Assembly (NCBI GenBank): GCA_921293015.1
Contig: OV121092.1
Location: forward strand, 46,647,064-46,711,063
Direction: 5' to 3'
DNA: 64,000 bases
DNA from: Phorcus lineatus
Lineage: Eukaryota; Mollusca; Gastropoda; Trochida; Trochidae
Both the position numbers and the translations under genes were made by a program. Under the pieces are notes generated by a model. It did not search any database and was not told the DNA's origin. It saw only the letters and a list, made by a program, of their open reading frames with translations. Positions within the stretch are counted from its first letter, which is position 1, and every line of letters starts with the position of its first letter. This document shows positions 34,481-44,600 of this stretch, one piece after another.

Positions 34481-37294
34481 TCACCGCTTTGGAGGTTTAG
34501 TAGAGATCATAACCTGTACGGGATGACACAAGTCCACGAGATCCTGTTTCTTGGAGAACTTCTTTCCCTGTAGGTTTGGCTCAAGGACCAGGTTCAGCTC
34601 AACACTACAAGACTCAGACCACAGGGCATGGGAGACAACAATGTCCGTCTGGAGTCGATGTCGTAGAGGTCCGATCTTTGTCCAGGCTTTCGTGCTTGGT
34701 GTGAGAATCTGGACCTGTTGATCTGGATATCGGACTTGGACCTTCAATCGATGGACGTCGGGAAGGTTCTCCACAGTGGCATCAAGTGTGATCGTTCCAG
34801 TGAGACCGGCTGCAAATTTTACTGGGTTGTCAGAGAGGTTTTCAACTGGTTCATGTATGACTACTTTGGCTTTCCGGACAACTTGTGTGGAAGGAAAGGC
34901 CACTGGTCTGACCAGGGGCAGAGCACTCTGTATGAGGTTTCTCACTGTGTTCAGTTTGGTGGGATCCATGGTGTCCAGGCTTGAGAGAACTTGTTTGGTG
35001 AAGTTGTCTCCGCTAATGTTATTAGCTTCCAGGAACTGTTTGATGTGTTTCAGATACTGCTTATATGCCTCTGTGGCTCTGAATTGCTCAACAAGAGAGG
35101 ATTTGCTGAGTGTGACTCTGAGTTGGAGGGTAACAGCCTTGAGTTCAGTCTGTTTAATGAGTCCAAGCTCGTTGTTACTGAGGCCCATGAAGAGAGTCTG
35201 CAGCTGAGTGGTTAGCTCGAGAACTTTGTCAATTGGGGCCAGGATGTTGTCTGAGGCTGTCAGGTTACCAACACATGACTGCATTTGGGACATGATCTGT
35301 GTGATAATGAGCTGAGTTCGGAGAAAGGCACAGATGCATTCTGCAGAAGTTGACACCCGGGTGTCCAAATCTTTCACCCGTTCAAGATCCTGAACAGTCG
35401 TCTGAAGCAGTTGTGATGCAGCCTCATTGTCCATTCCTTGAAGAGTTGCTAGGCGACCAAGGCAGTCACTGCGGAAAGCATCAGTGTTTGCATTTGGAAT
35501 GGTTACAATTTCATGTTGACGTCTTTCCCTGTTTTGAAGAGCTGGAACCATTTGAGGCTGACTGTCTCGAAGGTAGATATAATGCCTCAGAGTATGTTCT
35601 GGCAACATAGGCATCAGAGTTGGGCAGTTTGAAGCAGCATTGAATATGAGAACCAAGATACTGATGTAAGCTGGGTCGTCCATATCAGGAACCGGAGTGT
35701 TGAAGAATGGGTGAATACAGAGTAGATCTCTTGTCAGTGTGAGACAAAGTTGTGGATGGTTCTTACCAAGAAACTTTGTACATTTCCAGACTGACAGTCG
35801 GTCTTGGGGATATCTCTGGAGGTTGTCAAGGAGGGCCATGACAGTGTCGTTCAGACATTCCTTGTTTGATAGACGCATGTCACACAGCATATCTCTCAAG
35901 TCCTTTCGAGTTTTTCCCGAGAAGTCCTGAAGGACTCCAAGCATTATTTCTAGTTGATCTTGTCTCAGCACAATATGGTGAGATATTTTTCTCAGACTGT
36001 TGATTGCATTTAGTCGAACACTCTCAATCTCGTCATTGAACATGTCAATTATACTGTCTTGGGACAAGTTAGCAAATGACCAGGATTGAGCTGCCAGTTC
36101 ACAAAGGGAATCAAGCGCTGCATTTCGCACTTCATAAAACTCATCTTCAAGTCCATGTACGAAAGCACCACATGCACCGATATTCATCAGACTGATATTT
36201 TCCGGGTCAAGTTCTTCTTTAGGAGCATCGTCCGCCCATTTCTGACCTGTAGACCACTCTCCAGATTGAAAGAGTTCTTTAGCCCTCTCATGAGCACTTC
36301 GTTTTTTTCTCATATTTGACATCAGTTTCTTGTCAAGGGTTTGTTCGAGAAATCTTGGACTAACCTCATGAAGTGACCCTAATAGCAACGCTGCCTCCGT
36401 TCGCACTTTCACAGATATGTCGTTGATCATGTTACATATCTTTGCGAATCCGTCATCAACAAGTCTTATTTCTTCATCAGATGTTTCACAAATGGTAACC
36501 ATACTCTCTGGAAAAAGATGGCATAAGACCCATATGACTTTGACTGCAGTCATACGGACATCTTCATAATCATCACTGAATGCTTTACAGGCATGCTGAT
36601 GGATGCTGAGATCAAGCTGAAGACCTCTCTGATGAAAGTTCAATATTGCTTGAAATGCGCTTGTTCTTACACGTGGGTCTTGGTCATAAGTGAACTTAGC
36701 AAGCAGTCGCTGAACATCAGTGAGGTTTTCCCCTTCTTGTTTCCACTCATTCGACCAAAGCATTCCTATCAGTTCAAGACCACTGCTTCTAACACTGTGT
36801 GATCGGTCTCGAAGATGAATTTTGGCATTTTGAAGTATCTGAGGTTTGAATGCATAGCAACTTATTGGAAGATTTCTACCAACTGAAGTTAGGGTTTTCA
36901 AAATCTCACACAGAACTTTGTGAGATTTCTCTGAAGTTAGCGAGGAAATAAGGTGATCTATAACAAGATCTGGTGTAAAACATGGAATCCCACACATGCG
37001 ACCGAGAAGATTGGATATTTTCGCCCTGACAACTGCCTCTTTCTCTCTATGGTATTGTTCCATTAATTCTGCTGCCACGCCATTCAATGCATCGCCGGGC
37101 ACTTGAAACAGTCGAGACTCAAAGGTGACAAGAAGTTGTAAAATGTCGTGTGATGAAGTTTGTGATTGTAAATCTAAGTGAAATTCTGGAACAGGCACTC
37201 TGTGCTGTAAACGTAACTTTTTCACAGGCTTTGGTTCTTCGTGGATAACTTGACTGTATTCTGCCAACGCTCGTTTCTTCAATAAGGCTGCCAT
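34481..37294 (-). CDS. INTS4: Integrator complex subunit 4, single uninterrupted exon
   Basis: INTS4 is a HEAT-repeat scaffold of the nuclear Integrator complex. With INTS9/INTS11 it forms the module that cleaves snRNA 3' ends and attenuates transcription. The frame gives 937 aa from Met at 37294, close to the animal INTS4 length of about 960. That Met starts MAALLKKR, like other INTS4 proteins; an upstream in-frame Met (37336) adds 14 unlikely residues. Conserved blocks seen: DQDPRVRTSAF, EEIRLVDDGFAKIC, FLEQTLDKKLMSNMRKKRS, AHERAKELFQSGEWS, GACGAFVHGLEDE, MFNDEIESVRLNAI, HPFFNTPVPDMDDPAYI and C-terminal VMISTKPPKR. The N-terminal two thirds are alpha-helical HEAT repeats; the C-terminal part is beta-rich. 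No intron or frame break occurs, whereas many animal INTS4 genes are multi-exon. Tandem with GALNT gene A, divergent from GALNT gene B. Confidence 0.96.
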   Translation of the reverse strand: MAALLKKRALAEYSQVIHEEPKPVKKLRLQHRVPVPEFHLDLQSQTSSHDILQLLVTFESRLFQVPGDALNGVAAELMEQYHREKEAVVRAKISNLLGRMCGIPCFTPDLVIDHLISSLTSEKSHKVLCEILKTLTSVGRNLPISCYAFKPQILQNAKIHLRDRSHSVRSSGLELIGMLWSNEWKQEGENLTDVQRLLAKFTYDQDPRVRTSAFQAILNFHQRGLQLDLSIHQHACKAFSDDYEDVRMTAVKVIWVLCHLFPESMVTICETSDEEIRLVDDGFAKICNMINDISVKVRTEAALLLGSLHEVSPRFLEQTLDKKLMSNMRKKRSAHERAKELFQSGEWSTGQKWADDAPKEELDPENISLMNIGACGAFVHGLEDEFYEVRNAALDSLCELAAQSWSFANLSQDSIIDMFNDEIESVRLNAINSLRKISHHIVLRQDQLEIMLGVLQDFSGKTRKDLRDMLCDMRLSNKECLNDTVMALLDNLQRYPQDRLSVWKCTKFLGKNHPQLCLTLTRDLLCIHPFFNTPVPDMDDPAYISILVLIFNAASNCPTLMPMLPEHTLRHYIYLRDSQPQMVPALQNRERRQHEIVTIPNANTDAFRSDCLGRLATLQGMDNEAASQLLQTTVQDLERVKDLDTRVSTSAECICAFLRTQLIITQIMSQMQSCVGNLTASDNILAPIDKVLELTTQLQTLFMGLSNNELGLIKQTELKAVTLQLRVTLSKSSLVEQFRATEAYKQYLKHIKQFLEANNISGDNFTKQVLSSLDTMDPTKLNTVRNLIQSALPLVRPVAFPSTQVVRKAKVVIHEPVENLSDNPVKFAAGLTGTITLDATVENLPDVHRLKVQVRYPDQQVQILTPSTKAWTKIGPLRHRLQTDIVVSHALWSESCSVELNLVLEPNLQGKKFSKKQDLVDLCHPVQVMISTKPPKR

Positions 37295-38476
37295 TTCAAT
37301 GGTTATTGTTAGCGATTTCAGCCTTTTCCAGAGCACTCCGACAAGCGAAGTGAGACGGACAAATATGAAGAACAGCTACACGTGCAAAACTGTTGAAACG
37401 AAAATCGCTGACATTATCAGAATTTAGATTTAATCAGTATGGGTGAAGATTATGCCATAATTCAGTTGAACTTATTAAAATAATATATTATCCTTTTTCT
37501 ACCAAATGCAGTCTGCGGGGGTAATGAAATCCTTTAAACTTTTCAATTCCCGTTTTAAGCTTTTGGAAAAGTGCATTTTGCACACGGAAAAATACGATCG
37601 TCAAAATCTATCCGTTAGTAATAACGACCATGAAATAATTGTTATTGCAATATTTTCTATATTCAATATTTCTAAAACAAATATATATTGACCTCAAAAT
37701 TCGTGATTAGATGTAATGTGAGGCATTTTGTCGATTTGAGTGGACCAGATTGTCTAATCGAAAACTGGACTCATTCTTCCCAGACAGGCGTTTCGTTTGC
37801 TCCCGCAATAACCAGTCAATGTTTGACACGATTTTTGGACAGAAGCAGGTGCTTGGATTCCGTCTACCTCGCCCACGTTTCCTCCAAGTATGCATGCCTT
37901 AGTATATACTTCATAAAAAGAATTACGTGTTCTTTATAAATCTTGTCTTTAATCTGTCCAGAAGGTTTATCATTTCTGAAACATGATCTGATAGTGGTAG
38001 TCTCAGACTATGTCACCATATTATGATCATCCATCTCAAAAAGAGATATGAATAATTCTTTCTAAAAAGTGTTAGTTGGGAGTATGAATAGACGTTTAAG
38101 TTAAAGTATGACAATCACATTTTCAGGCAATTATTCATGTGATCTTTGATAATCAGACATCAATTGTTTTCATTGATAATCAGTTTATTTTATCACATTG
38201 TCAAAAAAGTTCAAAGACGATATGGCAATAATTTTTCTGATTTTTATCACTAAAGAGTTACAAACAAATCCTCAATAAGTGAGGAGATATTGATGAATCC
38301 CTGATGGATGGTTTTAGCAAAGAAGTCTGTTTAGTCTAGTCTGTTTTAATTTGTTTTGGGTCATAATATATTATATATTGTGTGTTATTTCAAAAAGATT
38401 CTGATTATTACAATTATTCAAATGGTATATCATATTCCTCCTTGTAACAATTTACCTTACTTCTCATTTCCTTTCA
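37295..38476. promoter_or_regulatory. Divergent intergenic region between INTS4 (-) and GALNT gene B (+)
   Basis: 1.2 kb between the INTS4 start and the acceptor (CTTTCAG, ending 38477) of the GALNT B leader exon. It must hold the INTS4 promoter and probably the GALNT B first non-coding exon. A GC-richer stretch at 37770-37890 is a candidate. No TATA box could be assigned. Confidence 0.4.
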
Positions 38477-38480
38477 GGAG

Positions 38481-38507
38481 ATGAGGGACGGTCCATCAGT
38501 ATCCTGA
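38481..38507 (+). promoter_or_regulatory. Upstream ORF (8 codons) in GALNT gene B leader
   Basis: ATG at 38481 followed by eight codons in all and TGA, 108 nt before the main start. GALNT gene A also has an 8-codon upstream ORF. Confidence 0.4.
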
Positions 38508-38590
38508 CCTTTAGACTAAAGGGGTGGAGGTCAGAAGAGGGACGGTCCATCAGTATCCTGACCTTTAGACTAAAGGGGTGGAGGTCAGAA
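38483..38590 (+). repeat. 54-bp perfect tandem duplication in the GALNT B 5'UTR
   Basis: Units 38483-38536 and 38537-38590 start GAGGGACGGTCCATCAGTAT and are identical. Each contains CTTTAGACTAAAGG, a self-complementary stretch able to form a hairpin in the mRNA leader. Only the first unit retains the upstream ATG. Confidence 0.92.
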
Positions 38591-38615
38591 GAGACAGGCT
38601 TTCCTCATCTAGAAA

Positions 38616-41600
38616 ATGCCTCGTTTAAGACAGTTTAAACAAGTTTTCTTCATCCTAATTTTCTTCATTGCTGTATATTTTGTAATTCATCGAGGGTTGA
38701 CTAACATTGGTACACCTGGACGAATGCGATTGAAATCAAACAGTCGTTGGAAGAATGAGTTCCACCCTCACCCCCCTGATGAGTCGGCTGTATTGACTGA
38801 AGAAGAATACAACCTGAAAAAACTGCTAGATTTAGGACGGATAGACACACCAGATGATCAGCGCAAACATGACCAAGGTAACACCGACTCATTTCAGCAA
38901 TCTGCCTATTTCACATCTCTAAAGAGCCTGACCTATCGGCTTCTAGTCCACCATCTTGTTTTAGGGCAAATGACAAGAAAAAGAAGGGCACTGTTATTTT
39001 ACTAATTTTACAACATTATAAAAAAAAACTTTATGTACAGATAGAATATCTGCACATTCACTTATTATTTCTGATAAGACTTATCAACAATGCCTTGTAA
39101 TACAGTAATAGGGTTTTCACACTCATACCACCTATGAATGGCTATACATCTCATTCTTGTTATACTTTACCGAGTGTGCCCTCTCATGTATCTAGTATGT
39201 ATGTTTTATTTCGTAAAGGGGCCACAGGCCCATAATACAGATATTGTACAGAAGCTTCTTGCATTACAGAGAGCTATAAAATGACACAAATATTTCAAGT
39301 GTTTGCATACAGGCAAATCTTACATTATTAATATAATACATAGTCATCGTAATGGGATATCTTTGATGTAATTATGTTTTGCTTTGTAGCTAGGAATAAA
39401 AATTTGCAAAGATTTCTTAAGATTATGCCTCATGTATCTAGTTGTCAGATCTAATTCAATCAACATGTTACCCTTAGGAACATGCTTCAACTGGGTTATG
39501 TTATAATCATAAACTGAAAACAAACGTATAAACTGGAATTTCCCTTTGAATCGTTTCCACAAAATATACATGTACACCCCGGTAGAACTGTTCTTATAAG
39601 TGGCATTTTGGAAGTTGTAGAGTTAAAGAAAAACAATAAAGAATTTGACTCTCCATAAACCTGGTTTTCCTCTTCCTCAATTAGCCATTACCTATCAATC
39701 AATGTCATAATTATATAGCTTCTTACCATAAAATATAGAACCTGTCAATTGTGAAATTCTAATGTGATTAAAAAAATATGATTGAACAAAGCCTTAATTA
39801 AGTGCATTAGCTTAAGTTAAGATCAAGCAAACATTTGTGAAAAAAGAATTAACTTCTTTGTCAAAAGTTTGGCTGATCTCTTCAACTCATCCATTTTCTT
39901 GTTGATAATTCAGTTATGTTACTAATGTGGAAAATGATTTCATATTTTCATTCCAGGGTATCACCAACATGCGTTCAATGTGCTAGTCAGTGATAAGTTG
40001 GAGTACGTGAGACCGATAGCAGATACCAGGCACCCAGCGTACGTGCTAGAAACAGTTCTTTTACATGAAATATTATAACTTGTGTAATGTGGAAAACATC
40101 TTAAGAATGTAAAGTCTTTAAAGCTGTGTACAGACTCTATGGGCTAAGCTTTTGTTAGCTTGTTCAAACAGATTAGAAAGCTTAGATTTATGAATAATAC
40201 TCTATGGTAAAAAGTTGTATTAATTAAACATTCAATGTCCCAGTGTTTGATAAATCAATACTGATATTACACTTTATGTAATATCATAGTATGCTGACTG
40301 AGTTTTGAAACGTCAGTATGCATGAAGTCATAATGTTTCAGTACTTCACTCATTAAATAATTAAAACCTAACTCTTTTATTATAATTGTATTGAATGGAT
40401 CACCAGTTAACAATCTCTGCATATCCATTAAACAAAAGACTGAACAGCGGACAACTTCTCAAGATTATATTGTTCTGTTAAAATTAAAATATCCTTTAGA
40501 AATTACCCGCTGTTCAGTCATGTCTTTGATGGATATAACCCCGTCTCTTTCGATTCAGGAAATTATGTTTATTTGATTTATCATTGATTTTGAAAATATT
40601 GATTTGAATATTTATAAATTATTTTGCAGATGTAGGAACACAGAGTTCAGTGAGGATCTACCCACAGCTAGTGTTGTGATCTGTTTCATCAACGAAGCCA
40701 AGTCGGCCTTGTTAAGAACCGTCCACAGCGTGATAGCTCGCACCCCGAAACATCTCCTACATGAGATCATTCTAGTTGATGACTTCAGTGAACTGGGTAA
40801 GATATGTCGGAAATCTGTTTGTGAAGCTTTCTACCATGACAGTTCAAACAAATTTGTGAACATCTTCTCCATGTCATGATGTTGTTGAAGACTTCAGTAA
40901 TCTGGTTTAGATAGTTATATCGGATTTATCTCTTTGTGAAGTTTTCTATAGATCAGGACAGTCATACAATTGATATACCCCTTAAAGAGGCATTGGCTTA
41001 TTTTTAAGAGAAAAATAATTTATTTCTTCAAATGATTACCAGAGAAAAATAAAAAAGCTAAGTGTATCAGACTAAAGCAGAGGGACTACAATGATTGTTT
41101 TTATTATTTCTCGGTAGCATTCATGATATTTGTCAAAAAAACCTTCTCATAACCAGTAGTATTTGTCCTTGTTGAAAAGAAGAGATCAAACATATACTAC
41201 GCTATAACGAAGACAAGATGGTTTGTTCACATTATTGGCAGTTATCTTAGTCTAAGTTTGAAGACTCATATTTGAATCTTGGAGCACAGTGGTGTAGTGG
41301 TAAGCACTGACCTCTAGGGCTGGGACGGGTAATCCGGATACCCGGGTACCCATCACATTACCCGGACCCGTTTTGATCACGTGACAAGTAAGTGAAGAAT
41401 TCATTCTAACGTCAGTATATGGTATAATTTCATGCACAATGAATTTGCAAATCTAGGAAGCCAAGAAGGTATAGTACGAACAGAACAACATCGTTCAGTG
41501 GGACACCAAATGTCCATTCCTCATACTTGATTATATTTTCTAAGAGCTTAACTTATTGTAGAGACTGTACGTCTTTTTATATTTACATCAGTAGTCGGAT

Positions 41601-44600
41601 CTTTATCTTTTGGATGCTTGTCATCCACGTGTTAATTAACTGAAATAATGTTCAAACACGTTGAACCCCAACTCACTCACTCACTCAATGTTTCTCGTAA
41701 CTGAGCAGTAGCTAAATTTACGTTACAAGCATTTAATAGGAAAAATGATGTGAGACGTAAATTAACTATCTGTCTGGTTAAATCAATTAAATATCATAAA
41801 CTATTGAAACGTGCACTCGATTACAACAGACCTAGCTATTTCACTTTGTTGCAAATAGAAAAATGTCTTATCCTCTAAAAGTGAAATGTACATATGTTGC
41901 GTAGAAAGGTTGCCTCCAATATAAACCATAGACATTATGCATGACCCGATCTGACGTATTGGTTTGTGAATGGCTAATGAGGGAATCTGCATAGATTGCG
42001 ATCTCTTCATCCAATCAGCAGTGCTTGTATTTGACACGACGATTGCAATCAAGAAACTTTGGAAAGGATATAGACTTCGGTATCAGTGAAAATTTACTCA
42101 ATCGAATCTATTCTCATAAATGTCTTTCCATGTCAATTTTTTTTTATCGTGGCGTATTACTACTAAAAGATAATGTTTCTGTGCATACGTTTTATCAGAT
42201 TCATAATACAGCAAAATACAGTGCAAACTACTGGCGTTTCGACAATGTACAGTCAAAAGAATTTAAGCATCAATGTGTAGTGTTATGCCATCGATCGTTT
42301 GTATGTTGCCGAGAGTTTGTAATGTAAATCATTTTACATTGACGATTTTCCCCTTCCTTATGGGCCAAACTGAGCCTAAGGCAAAATAATGTTTTTCTGG
42401 TCTGATGAATAATTTACAATACTGTTATCACGGGTATCCGGGTCGGGTCAGGTAATATAAGTGGTCGGGTACCCGGGTAGAAAATTTAGACTCGTCCCAG
42501 CCCTACTGACCTCTCATGCAAATTACCCAAGACTGAATGCCAGGTTGAGGTGCCAAGTATTTGTGATGTTGGCCTTTTACTTGGCAAGAAAGTTAATCAA
42601 CCGAGCTGTTCAAACAGGTATCTGTAAACAGGAAGGTATGGACCTAAATTAATCATGGAATAGATTCATCAAAAGTACTTTTCAAGCAGGGGAAAGAGAG
42701 ACTTTGTGCACTTTGAAAATGCCATTACATGGAGATAGAGCAATACAAATGGACTACAGTGTTGTATCATTACTATAACAATTTTCTACAGAGGAATTGA
42801 AAGAAGATTTCCTAATGTACGTCCATGACAAGCTGCCCATTGTGAAGGTGTATCGAACGAGTGAGAGGTTGGGGCTGATTAGGGCGAGGATGTTTGGAGC
42901 AAAGAAGGCAACAGGGGAGGTAAGTTTGTAGATACAATTTTACGAGTAACATTACATTAACATAATTTTTTGTTATCGTGTCATGTTAATCATGAGAGAA
43001 TGTAGGTAGGAAAACTGACCAAAAAATTTTGCAATCGAGACATCAGGTTCTAAAAATGATTGTATTGAATCCTTGCTGAGAGGGAAACGTTGTTGAATAC
43101 ATTAATTGGTAAGTTTGACTGACAAAATTCCATAAAAACTATATATAATAGGATTTTACTCCTTCACTGATCATAGTGCCAGGATGAAAGTTATTAATGT
43201 AGTGTTTAGAGATTGGCGTATTAATGATGTGATGGCGGATTAGAAGGAAATCTGCACCAGACATTTGTTTTATGATACTGTCCTGTTACTATGGTACCAA
43301 ACCGGTATTCATGGAGGACCAATGTGAATAAAAAATATTGATTTTCATGAAACATTGCATGATAAAAGGCCCCTTTATCTGGTTACTTTTGATCTTTGAT
43401 AGAAATTTTTCAGTGTATTTCTTAAATTTTTAAATTAAGAAACGAGCACTATTTTTCCTTTTCCAGCTTAATCTTATGCAACTTAAAATGAATTAAATTT
43501 CCTAAGCTAAAAAGCGGCAAGATAGTGCAGTGGTTAGCATGTTAGGCTTCGGATGAAAAGATTCGGGATTCAAATCTCGCCAGGCAACTTTGTCTGCAGT
43601 AACTGCTGCTCTGTGTTTAGTAAGGTTAAGGTTCAGCGCAGCATCGACCATGGTGCACAAGGTCAGCTGATCCTTGAAGGTTTCACTGCATGACATAGCC
43701 AAAATAGTGTAGTGGGCTTTCTCCCTGCAATATTATATTCTATACTCTTGAAAGCAGCGTAAAAACCAAATATGTACTAACCTCATCTAAACCATAAAAT
43801 AACTGAACAAAAGCTTCTTCAAAAAGCGCTACTGAGTAACAGAAGCTGTTATGTGTACTTGCCTCAGTACGTCACTCATACTCAGAAGCAACTTTTTCTT
43901 GACGGTTTTATGCGTCAAGTATGTAAAGGGTTAAGAACTAAGTATCTGGCAATAAGCTTTTAACAAAACAAAACTGCGATGTTTCTATTGTAACCCATTT
44001 GTCCACCCAGGTGCTTGTATTCCTGGACAGCCACTGTGAGGTGAACACTGATTGGCTACAACCTCTTTTGGCCCGAATTGCTGTCAGCCAATCGAACGTG
44101 GCGATTCCAATCATTGATATGATCAGCCCTGATACCTTTGGATACGAGGCATCACCGCTTGTCCGTGGGGGATTCAACTGGGGCATGCATTTCAAATGGG
44201 ATGATCTTCCAAAGGAAATATCTAAGGACCCAATTCGCAGGAGCAAGCCATTTGCGTAAGATCACAAAGCTAAGGTTATGAAGGTTAAAATTCATCACTC
44301 TTTACATTTGATCTTGGATTTTAAACTGTTTAATGCTGTAAAACTTTTCTTATCTTGCTGGAGTATACCTTTTTCTTGAATCATACATGTTTTCACTAGT
44401 TTTTAATGAGGTTTTCTCAAATTTATGCTTATATTTGTCATTTTCATTTGTAACATTTAACTTCTTTTTCTCATTATTACTTTTCTATTTGTTTTTTTAC
44501 GAAGTGAAGATTTTTCAGCATAAATGTGAATGTGAAAATCTTGTTGAATCGTGTTTTTTTCAAAATATAGAGTGTTTTTGCTTTGTCAATTCTTGGCAAC

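Noticed and set aside
34718-36319. Several plus-strand frames across INTS4
   Set aside because: Antisense shadows of a clear INTS4 coding exon.
41801-42327. Frames inside the hAT element (83 and 100 codons)
   Set aside because: Too short and without hAT dimerisation or catalytic motifs; the element is non-autonomous.
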